Source: Colocasia esculenta | Taxonomy: Eukaryota; Streptophyta; Magnoliopsida; Alismatales; Araceae | NCBI GenBank assembly: GCA_014218235.1 | Contig: CM024766.1 | Span: 24,463,346 to 24,527,345, forward strand | Reading direction: 5' to 3' | DNA: 64,000 nt | Part shown: one piece after another, positions 43,183 to 56,400 of the stretch | Layout: each line of letters begins with the position of its first letter | How positions within the stretch are numbered: the first letter of the stretch is position 1 | Position numbers and translations under genes: made by a program | The notes under the pieces: model-generated | Databases searched by the model: none | Told to the model about the DNA's origin: nothing | The model's input: the letters and a program-made list of their open reading frames with translations, nothing else

Positions 43183-46100
43183 ATGGATGGTGGTGATGCT
43201 AATTGGAAGAAGATGGAGAGTTCTATGCATGATCTAACCCGAGTAATGAAGGTGGTAGCCAAAAATAACAGTCACAATGGGACAAGCTTGTACAAGGATT
43301 TCCGAAGCTTGGACCCTCTGAGATTCGCAGGAAGTACGGATCCGGATGAAGTTGAGAATTGGTTAAAAGACATTGAAAGGATATTCAGAATGATTAAGTG
43401 TACAGAAGAAGAAAAGGTTTGTCTCACTACATTCCAATTGGATCGGGATGCCCGTGCTTGGTGGGAAACTGTGGAAGCTACCCTAGAAGATTCAAATCAA
43501 GTTAGTTGGGAAGAGTTTGTAGAACTGTTTAATGAGCAATATTTCTCTGAGGTGGTTCAGGAGAAGAAAGCGAATGAATTTACTGGGTTAAAGCAGCTAA
43601 GAATGTCGGTATCCGAGTATGAGGCTCAATTTGCCCGGTTGTCAAAATATGCTCCTCATCTTATATCCACGGAAAAGCTAAAGGCTAAGAGGTTTATGAA
43701 TGGTTTGCGTCCCAATTTTATTACGTAGCTAACTCCTCATCTGATTACTACCTATTCAGAAATGGTAAAAAGAGCCTTGGCATTTGAAGCTGCGAACGAA
43801 ACTGTGGATAAGATTAGAGGGAAATCTGGAGAAGGGTCATTAGATCGAAAAAGGAAGTATGAGTCGGGGAATGCCCCGAAGATTCAGCAAACTGCTAAGA
43901 AGGCAGGCAAAGCTCCGGTAGGGAGTAAGGATGTTTGTAAACATTGCCATCGTACCGGGCATAAGGTTGAGAATTGCTGGCGTAAATTGGGTGCATGTTT
44001 CCGGTGTGGTAGCACTCAACACCGAATTTCGGACTGCCCGATGACTAAGACAGCACCAACAAATAAGAACCCCCAAGTAAAACAGGGAAGACTACAAGCC
44101 ATTTAGGATGTGGAACCTGAATCCCCACAGGAAGGCGGATTGATTGAAGGTACTTTATTAGTAAACTCAAAACCTGCATTTGTGTTGTTTGATTCTGGAG
44201 CTACACACTCTTTCATTAGCTATGAGTTTGCTAAATTGTTGGATGTAAAGTCAGTTCCATTAACCACACAACTTGAGGTTGCAACTCCTTTAAGTGAGGG
44301 TAAAAAGCTTAAAGAATATTACCCTGCTAGTCAGATCATGGTCAAAGGACATGATTTACCCGGTGATCTGATATGTTTAGAAATGTGGGATTATGATGTA
44401 ATTCTTGGGGTTGATTGGCTATCGAAATACCATGCAAATCTAGATTGCCAATTGAGACAAGTGACTTTCTTAGGAGAGGAAATTTATTCCATAACCTTTG
44501 ATAAACCCCAAACCAAAAGAATACCAATAATTTCAGCAGTGAAAGCTTGTAAATTAGTACAAAAAGGTTGTCAAGGGTATTTGGCTTCCGTGACCCTATT
44601 AAATCAGAGTATTGCGGGATTGGAAGATATTCCGGTAGTAAGAGAATTTCTTGATGTTTTCCCTGAAGAACTACCTGGCATACCACCTAATAGAGAGGTG
44701 AATTTTTCAATTGAGTTGGTACCAGGAGCTACACCAATTTCTAGACCACCCTACAGAATGTCAATAGAAGAACTGAAAGAACTGAAAAGACAATTGTTGG
44801 AATTGATAGAAAAGGGATTCATTAGACCTAGTACCTCACCTTGGGGTGCTCCGGTTCTATTTGTTAAGAAAAAGGATGGGTCTATGCGGTTGTGTATAGA
44901 TTATCGGCAGTTAAATCAATTAACTATAAAGAATAAGTACCCACTTCCGAGAATTGATGATCTATTTGATCAATTGTTTGGAGCTCAGTGTTTTTCCAAG
45001 ATTGATTTAAGATCTGGATATCATCAGCTTAAAATTCAAGAATCAGATATTTATAAAACGGCTTTTCGAGCAAGATATGGACATTATGAATTTGTGGTGA
45101 TGCCGTTTGGATTGACCAATGCACCGGCTGCATTTATGCGTCTGATGAATGATGTGTTCAGATCTTATTTAGATCAGTTCGTGGTTGTATTTATTGATGA
45201 TATACTGATCTACTCCAAAAGGATGGAGGAGCATGAAGCCCATCTACGGATCACTTTGCAATTGTTACGAGACAACAAGTTATATGCAAAGTTTAGCAAG
45301 TGTGAATTTTGGTTGAAAGAAGTAATGTTCTTAGGACACATTATTTCTAAAGAAGGTCTATCAGTAGACTCTTCAAAGATTGAAACCATTCAGAAATGGG
45401 AGCAACCTAAGAATCTTACTGAAGTAAGAAGTTTTATGGGCATGGCCAGTTACTACCGGCGATTTGTCAAGGATTTTTCTAGAATTGCCTCACCTCTTAC
45501 ACAATTGACTAGAAAAGGAACTGCTTTTATCTGGAATGAGAATTGTGAGGAAGCATTCCAATTGTTAAAAGAGTGTCTGTCATCTGCACCAATTCTAGCT
45601 TTGCCGGTGGAAGGAAAAATATTTGAGGTTTATACTGATGCTTCCAACATTGGACTGGGTTGTGTATTAATGCAAGATAGAAGAGTAATTGCCTATGCTT
45701 CAAGACAATTGAAGACTCACGAGAAGAACTACCCAGTACATGATTTAGAATTGGCTGCTGTGGTCTTTGCTCTTAAGCTTTGGAGACACTACCTGTATGA
45801 TACCCAATTCATAGTGTACTCCGATCATAAGAGTCTCAAGTATTTGTTTTCACAAAAAGAACTGAACATGAGACAAAGGAGATGGATGGAATATATCAAA
45901 GACTATGATTTCAAGATTGAATACCATCCGGGAAAAGGAAACACTGTGGCTGACGCACTTAGCAGAAATCCTATAGCCAAGATGTTTCGGTTGCAAATAA
46001 GGGAATGGAAATTGTTAGAAGAATTTTCCACATTGAGCTTGAAAGTTGAAAAACAAGAAGAAAGAATTGCGATTAGCAACTTGATAGTGCAGTCAGATTT

Positions 46101-47526
46101 GCTGAAGCAAATTAATGAGCAACATGACAATGATCCTATATTGGTAGGAATCAGAGAAAAATTGGCTTCTAAACCTGATTTTAATGAAGATTCTCTTGGA
46201 AATCTTCGATTCCGGGACAGATTGTGTGTACCGGATAATTCCGAAATCAAGAAACAGATCTTAGAAGAAGCTCATCGGTCTCACTACACTATTCATCCCG
46301 GAGCTGTCAAAATGTATCAGGATTTGAAGAAGTATTTCTGGTGGTGCAACATGAAAAAGGATATTGTGGAATTTATTGCAAAATGTTTGACATGTCAGAA
46401 AATTAAGGCAGAACACCAGAAACCTGCAGGAAAATTAAAACCGCTTGAGATACCAGAGTGGAAATGGGATAGCATTGGTATGGATTTTATTGTGGGATTA
46501 CCTAAAACACGGAGTGGATTTGATGCTATTTGGGTAATCATTGACAGACTTACCAAATCAGCTCATTTCTTAGTAATAAAGACAAGATGGTCTGTTAATA
46601 TTTTGGCAGCGTTATATATGAAAGAAATTGTATGGTTGCATGGAATTCCAAAGAACATAGTTTCTGACCGAGATGCAAGATTTACTTCGCATTTTTGGAG
46701 AGAATTGCAAGATGCTTTGGGAACTAAATTAAATTTTAGTACTGCATTTCACCCTTAAACAGATGGACAAACCGAAGGGGTGAATCAAATTGTTGAGGAT
46801 ATGTGTCGTGCTTGTGTATTAGAGTTCGGAAATGACTGGAACACTCATCTAGCAATTATGGAATTTGCATATAACAATAGTTACCAGTCTACTATTCGAA
46901 TGGCACCTTTCGAAGCTTTGTATGGTCGGCAATGTAGATCACCATTATGTTGGATAGAACTAAAAGAAACACATATTCTTGGACCAGAAATGATCCAAGA
47001 AACGATAGAAGTTATCAAGTTGGTACAAGATCGGATGAAAGCTGCTCAAGATCGACAGAAAAGTTATGCCGATCGACGTAGAAGAGAGTTAGAATTTCAG
47101 CAAGGGGAACATGTGTTTCTTAAAGTATCACCCTGGAGAGGAATCAAAAGATTTGGTATCAAGGGAAAATTGAGTCCAAGATACATTGGACCTTTTGAAA
47201 TATTGAGGAGAGTTGGTGAAATGACATACCAATTGGCACTTCCACCACAATTATCCAATGTGCATGATATCTTTCATGTGTCAATGTTAAGAAAATATGT
47301 ATATGATCCGGAACACATTATTGGATACCAAGATCTGGATGTACAAAGAAATTTGGCATATGAAGAAAGACCCGTACAGATCCTCGATCGAAAAATCAAG
47401 CAACTTCGGAACAAGGAAGTTCCTTTACTAAAGATTCAATGGAATAAGCAAGGATAAGAAGAAGCAACATGGGAATTGGAAGAGGCCATCAAGGAAAAGT
47501 ATCCAGAATTGTTTACAGGTCAGTAA
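43183..47526 (+). pseudogene. Chromovirus gag-pol, one frame with four stops
   Basis: ATG 43183 (MDGGDANWKKME). Gag capsid part (FRSLDPLRFAGSTDPDEVEN, DRDARAWWE); two zinc knuckles (CKHCHRTGHKVENC, CFRCGSTQHRISDC); protease LFDSGATHSFIS; RT with LCIDYRQLNQ and VFIDDILIYSK; RNase H (YTDASNIGLGC, DLELAAVVFALK); integrase HHCC (HRSHYTIH ... CLTCQ) and core (GMDFIVGLP, VSDRDARF, TEGVNQIV); chromodomain-like tail ending FTGQ. The frame is continuous from 43156 to 47526 except for TAG 43726-43728, TAG 44104-44106, TAA 46756-46758 and TAA 47455-47457. At least three fit a Gln codon turned into stop (HP-stop-TDGQTE is HPQTDGQTE in the family). There are no indels: a copy silenced by transitions only. 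Confidence 0.92.
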
Positions 47527-47570
47527 CCACATCCTTGTGTAATTAAATTTGGAGGACCAAATTTCTTTTA

Positions 47571-47581
47571 GTGGGGGAGAG
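47571..47581 (+). other. Polypurine tract of chromovirus
   Basis: GTGGGGGAGAG lies one base before the 3' LTR start TGTAACACC (47583). Confidence 0.85.
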
Positions 47582-47582
47582 T

Positions 47583-49667
47583 TGTAACACCCCAGAATTT
47601 TTATTTGTAGAAAAATATGAATAATAAAGTTATTGGACTTAAGCATTAGTCTTAAATTGTAATAATTGATATTTGGGTATGATTAGTATTAACTAACGTT
47701 ACCCCAGTGTCGTACTCGGGCGTGCGCACTCCCACAGGGCGACACCGGAAAACGACAACGAAATAGAAATCTGAGAACATCATAATTTCCAGAAAAATGT
47801 GGAGAAGTCAAATATGTAAATATCTGAATTTTTTCGACGTGCGGATTTCGAGATTAAGTCGACGCGACTATTTTCTGGGTGATTTTTCACCTACTGTAAA
47901 ATAAATTCTAAAAATTGAATAAAAATTACCATAATTTTTAAAACCATTATATTAGTCTATGGTTAAAATTTCATTACAAATAGACACCATTTTGATAGGT
48001 TTACATAGTGAATACTAGGCCAGATGAATTATGAAGTAATTACGGTAACTCATTTTTGTGGTTATTTATGTGCTTACGTGTGAAGCCTTGAGGAGGCCAG
48101 CACACATTAGGATAAGGATGGAACTGGAGTTAAAATTCTTACATGATGGTGGATGAGGTGTAGGTGTGAGGTTGGATGCATGGGACATGTGTAAACAGTA
48201 AAAACCAAGGGGTTTCACCGTCTACGCCTGTGCATGGGAGGTGTCTTCACGCAGGGGAGTTTACTTAGCTATAAAAGCCACTCCCTCTCCTGAGTTCAAA
48301 CCTTTCTACTCTTTAGCTCCTATCCTTGTTCTTGTCTTTCCCTGTTCCTGACTGCTAGAAGTGTTGTGGAGGAGCTCCTTGAACTATTACTGGGGAGTTA
48401 TCAGAGTTGCTAGCTCCGTTGCATCTGAAATTGCTTGTACTTCTGCTACTGTGTGCCACTGTAGCTGGTGTACTTTGGTGTTAACAGAGTTATCACACCA
48501 TCAATTGTGAGGAGAAGTTCTTCTCCTGCTGGTTTAGGATCTTGTTTGGAAAGTCTGAGGAGTTAACCGTTTGACAAGGTAGGATTCATCTCTCTATGGT
48601 TCAATTCGGTTTTGTTCATATGTCACAAGGAATTCGTAATGAGCGAAAGAGTGATTATACTTGTGATTCTCTGCTTTTCCTTCCAATCATGGTAGAGTTA
48701 CTCTTGTTGGGGAAGGAATAACTTGATTCTAGTTAGGAATCAGTTAGGAATCAGTTCTTGTTCTACTTTTGATCCATGTTCATGAGTTAGAGTCATGTAG
48801 AAGCATTAATATTTTTAGAACTGTATGAGAACTTATGTTCAATTGGTAGGTATTCCAAGCTTTGATTGAGATCCATAAATATTTTGTGATTTAATGTCCA
48901 ACCTATAAGAATCTTCCATTTAGCCATTATTATTAAGACTATGTCTCCATTTCTCTATAGAGTTTGTTTCTAGTTAGCTAAGTTGGAATTATACGTTTCT
49001 TCTTTCATCCTGTTTCTTTAGCTTATAAACCGCTGTGAGAGCTACCATTAGACTCTTCTATTTGATATCAAACATGTTTAGGTTCATAAGTTCTATAGTT
49101 AGGGTGTTTAGGATAGATTTAAAGTCCTTTCTGGAAGTTCTGCAGCTACCTGTCGACAGCCAGCCCAAAGTTGTCGACAGGCGCATGCCTTCCAGAACTT
49201 CAGGTTTCTAGACTATGTGGATCTGTCGACAGGTCCCTTTTTGCTGTCGATAGGAATACACAGAGCCAGAAAACCTGAGCTCTGTCTGCTGCTTGCTGTC
49301 GACAGCCCCTTCCTGGCTGTCGACAGGTACTATGCTGATTCGAATTTCTCCACTCTTTCATGTCCGAATCCATGCTAAAACTTCATCCTAAAAGCCAAGG
49401 AAGTTACCCTCTCATTTACCTTGATATTTACTATCATACTACTGTAAATTTCACCCACTTTGTGTACCTTAACTTCCCCTGAATTAGTCCTAAAGTTGTC
49501 AATTACGAATAGCACTCCGATTGAGTCTATTCTTCAGTATTCGGTAATGAGTTTATAAAATCTGATCACTTGAGAGTTCATATGCTTGAACACCTTATGA
49601 GATGTGAAATATTGATGATGACATTTGCTGGGTCCTTGCACTCCCTGTGATTTTTATGCATGTGCAA
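47583..49667 (+). repeat. Chromovirus 3' LTR, interrupted
   Basis: Matches the first about 2.08 kb of the 5' LTR, then stops at GTGCAA where CACTACAAG begins (49668). The 5' LTR continues past the corresponding point (GTGCAAATAGGGC near 41775), so CACTA 2 inserted here. The remaining about 600 bp of LTR should follow CACTA 2 outside the window. Confidence 0.95.
48270..48277 (+). promoter_or_regulatory. TATA box of chromovirus 3' LTR
   Basis: TATAAAAG, the counterpart of 40387-40394. Confidence 0.7.
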
Positions 49668-50125
49668 CACTACAAGAAAAAGCGCTATTTCCGACGGACT
49701 TAATCCGTCGGAAATCCGTCGGAAAAGGAGCCTTCCGACCGCTTTTCGTCCAAAGCTCGTCGGAAACTTTCCGTCGGAAATACTTGGTCAGAACTTTCCG
49801 ACGGATGAAAATTCCGTCAGAATTCGGTCGAAACCTCCGACAGATTTAATCCGTCGGTAAAGCCGTCAGTATTTTCCGACCGAATTTCCGACGGTCTTTA
49901 ACCGTCGGTAATTTATCATTTCCGACGGATACTTATCCGTCGGCCAATCCGTCAGTATTTTCCGACGGAATTACCGACGGTGTTTAGCCGTCGGTAATTT
50001 ATCAGTTCCGACGAATACACATCCGTCGGCCAATCCGTCAGGACTTTCCGAAGGTATTACCGACGGTCTTTTTCTGTCGGTAATTTCTAATTTCCGACGG
50101 ATACTTATCCGTCGGAAAATACACA
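49668..50125 (+). repeat. CACTA 2 terminal inverted repeat and subterminal motifs
   Basis: After the terminus, CCGACGG/CCGTCGG words occur in both orientations throughout (for example TTCCGACGGA, ATCCGTCGGAA, GACGGTCTTT), often as short stem-loops around ATACTTAT. This is the equivalent of the GACCGA/TCGGTC repeats of CACTA 1 but with a different core, and is expected to be the binding region for the element's own protein. Confidence 0.9.
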
Positions 50126-50277
50126 TTTTTTTTAAATAGACAAAAAAAAATTATTTATCAACATTGCTACAATGTCAAACCTGCTACAATATTCATAAAT
50201 TTAACAAATACTAACAATCAACATAAAATCATAAAATACAATAAATATAAAATCATATAGCATAATGAATACAAAAA
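50126..50277. other. AT-rich spacer, CACTA 2
   Basis: No gene; AT-rich sequence between subterminal repeats and the last exon, likely 3' UTR of the minus-strand gene. Confidence 0.5.
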
Positions 50278-50451
50278 TCAACATAGATCTGCTGGATCGT
50301 CTGTTGTCCCTGCCTCGTCATCGTCTGGAGCTGGATCCCATATTAAAACAAATTCAAATGAGAAACATTAATAATAAATGAAAGACATACAGTATTTTCA
50401 AAAATGAAATTTAAAACATGTGATTATTTCTCAAGCTTAATACAATACTAT

Positions 50452-53400
50452 TTTTAGATCCATCATTTTCTTGGGTGTTTTTAGATCCGTCCTTTGAATG
50501 CCCAACCCAATCCGGATATCCAAATTGGATTCCGTCAGTTCCCACACGTCACTTTAACCCACCCGGTCGTGTCGGAGAAAACAGCACGTCGATCGGATCC
50601 CTATTTGGGATTTTGGACCCCCGGGTTGCGTCTTTTAACCATTTATATATGTTTGGCCGTGTTTTTAGATCCGTCCTTTGAATGCCCAACACAATCCAGG
50701 GATCCAAATTGGATTCCGTCAGTTTCTACACGTCACTTTAACCCACCCGGTCGTGTTGGAGAAAACGGCACGTCGATCCGATCCCTATTTGGGATTTTGG
50801 ACCCCCGGGTTGTGTGTTTTAACCTTTTATATATACTTGCCTATTTTTAGATCCGTCCTTTGAATGCCCAACCCAATCCGGAGATCCAAATTGGATTCCG
50901 TCAGTTCCCACACGTCACTTTAACCCACCCGGTCGTGTCGGAGAAAACGGCACGCCGATCCGATCCCTATTTGGGATTTTGGACACCCGGGTTGCGTGTT
51001 TAACCATTTATATATGCTTGGTCGTAATTTTAGATCCGTCCTTTGAATGCCCAACCCAATCCAGGGATCCAAATTGGATTCTGTCAGTTTCTACACGTCA
51101 CTTTAACCCACCCGGTCGTGTCGGAGAAAACGGCACGTCGATCCGATCCCTATTTGGGATTTTGGACCCCTGGGTTGTGTGTTTTAACCTTTTATATATA
51201 CTTGGGTGTTTTTAGATCCGTCCTTTGAATGCCCAACCCAATCCAGGGATCCAAATTGGATTCCGTCAGTTTCTACACGTCACTTTAACCCACCCGGTCG
51301 TGTCGGAGAAAACGGCACGTCGATCCGATCCCTATTTGGGATTTTGGACCCCTGGGTTGTGTGTTTTAACCTTTTATATATACTTGGGGTTTTTAGATCC
51401 GTCCTTTGAATGCCCACCCAATCCGGAGATCCAAATTGGATTCCGTCAGTTCCCACACGTCACTTTAACCCACCCGGTCGTGTCGGAGAAAATGGCACGT
51501 CGATTGGATCACTATTTGGGATTTTGGACCCCCGGGTTGCGTGTTTTGACCATTTATATATGCTTGGCCGTGTTTTTAGATCCATCCTTTGAATGCCCAA
51601 CCCAATCCGGGGATCCAAATTGGATTCTGTCAGTTTCTACACGTCACTTTAACCCACCCGGTCGTGTCGGAGAAAACGGCACGTCGATCCGATCCCTATT
51701 TAGGATTTTGGACCCCCGGATTGTGTGTTTTAACCTTTTATATATACTTGGGTGTTTTTAGATCCGTCCTATGAATGCCCAACCCAATCCGGAGATCCAA
51801 ATTGATTCCGTCAGTTCCCACACGTCACTTTAACCCACCCGGTCGTGTCGGAGAAAACGGCACGTCGATCAGATCCCTATTTGGGATTTTGGACCCCCGG
51901 GTTGTGTGTTTTGACGCTTTATATATACTTGGGTGTTTTTTAGATCCGTCAATTGAATGCCCAACCCAATCCGGAGATCCAAATTGGATTCCGTCAGTTT
52001 CTACACGTCACTTTAACCCACCCGGTCGTGTCGGAGAAAACGGCACGCCGATCCGATCCCTATTTGGGATTTTGGACCCCCGGGTTGTTTGTTTTAACCT
52101 TTTATATATACTTGGGTGTTTTTAGATCCGTCCTTTGAATGCCCAACCCAATCCGGGGATCCAAATTGGATCCGTCAGTTTCTACACGTCACTTTAACCC
52201 ACCCGTCGTGTCGGAGAAAACGGCACGTCGATCGGATCCCTATTTGGGATTTTGGACCCCGGGTTGTGTGTTTTAACCTTTTATATATACTTGCCTGTTT
52301 TTAGATCCGTCAATTGAATGCCCAACCCAATCCGGGGATCCAAATTGGATTCCGTCAGTTTCTACACGTCACTTTAACCCACTCGGTCGTGTCGGAGAAA
52401 ACGCACGTCGATCCGATCCCTATTTGGGATTTTGGACCCCGGGTTGTGTGTTTTAACCTTTTATATATACTTGGGTGTTTTTAGATCCGTCCTTTGAATG
52501 CCCAACCCAATCCGGAGATCCAAATTGGATTCCGTCAGTTCCCACACGTCACTTTAACCCACCCGGTCGTGTCGGAGAAAACGGCACGTCGATCCGATCC
52601 CTATTTGGGATTTTGGACCCCCGGATTGTGTGTTTTGACGCTTTATATATACTTGGGTGTTTTTTAGATCCGTCAATTGAATGCCCAACCCAATCCGGAG
52701 ATCCAAATTGGATTCCGTCAGTTTCTACACGTCACTTTAACCCACCTAGTCGTGGAGAAAACGGCACGTCGATCCGATCCCTATTTGGGATTTTGGACCC
52801 CCGGGTTGTGTGTTTTAACCTTTTATATATACTTGGGTGTTTTTAGATCCGTCCTTTGAATGCCCAACCAATCCGGAGATCCAAATTGGATTCCGTCAGT
52901 TCCCACACGTCACTTTAACCCACCCGGTCGTGTCGGAGAAAACGGCACGTCGATCCGATCCCTATTTGGGATTTTGGACCCCCGGGTTGTGTGTTTTGAT
53001 GCTTTATATATACTTGGGTGTTTTTTAGATCCGTCAATTGAATGCCCAACCCAATCCGGAGATCCAAATTGGATTCCGTCAGTTTCTACACGTCACTTTA
53101 ACCCACCCGGTCGTGTCGGAGAATACGGAACGCCGATCCGATCCCTATTTGAGATTTTCGACCCCCGGGTTGTTTGCTTTAACCTTTTATATATACTTGG
53201 GTATTTTTAGATCCGTCCTTTGAATGCCCAACCCAATCCGGAGATCCAAATTGGATTCCGTCAGTTCCCACATGTCACTTTAACCCACCCAGTCGTGTCG
53301 GAGAAAACGGCACGCCGATCCGATCCCTATTTGGGATTTTGGACCCCCGGGTTGCGTGTTTTGACCATTTATATATGCTTGGGTGTTTTTAGATCCGTCC

Positions 53401-56400
53401 TTTGAATGCCCAACCCAATCCGGGGATCCAAATTGGATTCTGTCAGTTTCTACACGTCACTTTAACCCACCCGGTCGTGTCGGAGAAAATGGCACGTCGA
53501 TCCGATCCCTATTTGGGATATTGGACCCCCAGGTTACGTCTTTTAACCATTTATATATGTTTGGCCGTGTTTTTAGATCCGTCCTTTGAATGCCCAACAC
53601 AATCCGGGGATCCAAATGGGATTCCGTCAGTTTCTACACGTCACTTTATCCCACCCGGTCGTGTTGGAGAAAACGGCACGTCGATCCGATCCCTATTTGG
53701 GATTTTGGACCCCCGGGTTGTGTGTTTTAACCTTTTATATATACTTGGGTTTTTAGATCCGTCCTTTGAATGCCCAACCCAATCCGGAGATCCAAATTGG
53801 ATTCCGTCAGTTCCCACACGTCACTTTAACCCACCCGGTCGTGTCGGAGAAAACGGCACGCCGATCCGATCCCTATTTGGGATTTTGGACCCCCGGGTTG
53901 CGTGTTTTAACCATTTATATATGCTTGGCCGTGTTTTTAGATCCGTCCATTGAATGCCCAACCCAATCCAGGGATCCAAATTGGATTCCGTCAGTTTCTA
54001 CACGTCACTTTAACCCACCCGGTCGTGTCGGAGAAAACGGCACGTCGATCCGATCCCTATTTGGGATTTTGGACCCCTGGGTTGTGTGTTTTAACCTTTA
54101 TATATACTTGGGTGTTTTTAGATCCGTCCTTTGAATGCCCAACCCAATCCGGAGATCCAAATTGGATTCCGTCAGTTCCCACACGTCACTTTAACCCACC
54201 CGGTCGTGTCGGAGAAAATGGCACGTCGATTGGATCCCTATTTGGGATTTTGGACCCCCGGGTTGCGTGTTTTGACCATTTATATTTGCTTGGCCGTGTT
54301 TTTAGATCTATCCTTTGAATGCCCAACCCAATCCGGGGATCCAAATTGGATTCCGTCAGTTTCTACACGTCACTTTAACCCACCCGGTCGTGTCGGAGAA
54401 AACGGCACGTCGATCCGATCCCTATTTGGGATTTTGAACCCCCGGATTGTGTGTTTAACCTTTTATATATACTTGGGTGTTTTTAGATCCGTCCTTTGAA
54501 TGCCCAACCCAATCCGGAGATCCAAATTTGATTCCGTCAGTTCCCACACGTCATTTTAACCACCCGGTCGTGTCGGAGAAAAAGGCACGTCGATCCGATC
54601 CCTATTTGGGATTTTGGACCCCCGGGTTGTGTGTTTTGACGCTTTATATATACTTGGGTGTTTTTAGATCCGTCAATTGAATGTCCAACCCAATCCGGAG
54701 ATCCAAATTGGATTCCGTCAGTTTCTACACGTCACTTTAACCCACCCGGTCGTGTCGGAGAAAACGGCACGCCGATCCGATCCCTATTTGGGATTTTGGA
54801 CCCCGGGTTGTTTGTTTTAACCTTTTATATATACTTGGGTGTTTTTAGATCCGTCCTTTGAATGCCCAACCCAATCCGGGGATCCAAATTGGATCCCGTC
54901 AGTTTCTACACGTCACTTTAACCCACCCGATCGTGTCGGAGAAAACGGCACGTCGATCGGATCCCTATTTGGGATTTTGGACCCCCGGGTTGTGTGTTTT
55001 AACCTTTTATATATACTTGCCTGTTTTTAGATCCGTCAATTGAATGCCCAACCCAATCCAGGGATCCAAATTGGATTCCGTCAGTTTCTACACGTCACTT
55101 TAACCCACCCGATCGTGTCGGAGAAAACGACACGTCGATCCGATCCCTATTTGGGATTTTGGACCCCCGGGTTGTGTGTTTTAACCTTTTATATATACTT
55201 GGGTGTTTTTAGATCCGTCCTTTGAATGCCCAACCCAATCCGGAGATCCAAATTGGATTCCGTCAGTTCCCACACGTCACTTTAACCCACCCGGTCGTGT
55301 CGGAGAAAACGGCACGTCGATCCGATCCCTATTTGGGATTTTGGACCCCCGGATTGTGTGTTTTGACGCTTTATATATACTTGGGTGTTTTTTAGATCCG
55401 TCAATTGAATGCCCAACCCAATCAGGAGATCCAAATTGGATTCAGTCAGTTTCTACACGTCACTTTAACCCACCTAGTCGTGTCGGAGAAAACGGCACGT
55501 CGATCAGATCCCTATTTGGGATTTTGGACCCCCGGGTTGTGTGTTTTAACCTTTTATATATACTTGGGTGTTTTTAGATCCGTCCTTTGAATGCCCAACC
55601 CAATCCGGAGATCCAAATTGGATTCCGTCAGTTCCCACACGTCACTTTAACCCACCTGGTCGTGTCGGAGAAAACGGCACGTCGATCCGATCCCTATTTG
55701 GGATTTTGGACCCCCGGGTTGTGTGTTTTGATGCTTTATATATACTTGGGTGTTTTTAGATCCGTCAATTGAATGCCCAACCCAATCGGGAGATCCAAAT
55801 TGGATTCCGTCAGTTTCTACACGTCACTTTAACCCACCCGGTCGTGTCGGAGAAAACGGAACGCCGATCCGATCCCTATTTGGATTTTCGACCCCCGGGT
55901 TGTTTGTTTTAACCTTTTATATATACTTGGGTGTTTTTAGATCCGTCCTTTGAATGCCCAACCCAATCCGGAGATCCAAATTGGATTCCGTCAGTTCCCA
56001 CACGTCACTTTAACCCACCCGGTCGAGTCGGAGAAAACGGCACGCCGATCCGATCCCTATTTGGATTTTGGACCCCCGGGTTGCGTGTTTTGACCATTTA
56101 TATATGCTTGGGTGTTTTTAGATCCGTCCTTTGAATGCCCAACCCAATCCGGGGATCCAAATTGATTCCGTCAGTTTCTACACGTCACTTTAACCCACCC
56201 GGTCGTGTCGGAGAAAATGGCACGTCGATCCGATCCCTATTTGGGATTTTGGACCCCCAGGTTGCGTCTTTTAACCATTTATATATGTTTGGCCGTGTTT
56301 TTAGATCCGTCCTTTGAATGCCCAACCCAATCCGGGGATCCAAATTGGATTCCGTCAGTTTCTACGTCACTTTAACCCACCCGGTCGTGTCGGAGAAAAC

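Larger units (their letters stand above)
39700..49667 (+). mobile_element. Tekay/Del-like chromovirus (Ty3/gypsy)
   Basis: LTRs starting TGTAACACCCC at 39700 and 47583, a tRNA-Met primer site, gag-pol in one frame, and a polypurine tract at 47571. Gene order is protease, RT, RNase H, integrase, and the C-terminus is chromodomain-like (RPVQILDRKIKQLRNKEVPL, EEATWE), as in Tekay/Del chromoviruses. It is inserted in copia 2 gag on the left. On the right the 3' LTR is interrupted at 49668 by CACTA 2, so the true right end is beyond the window. Possible left target duplication AAGGA (39695-39699). Confidence 0.9.
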
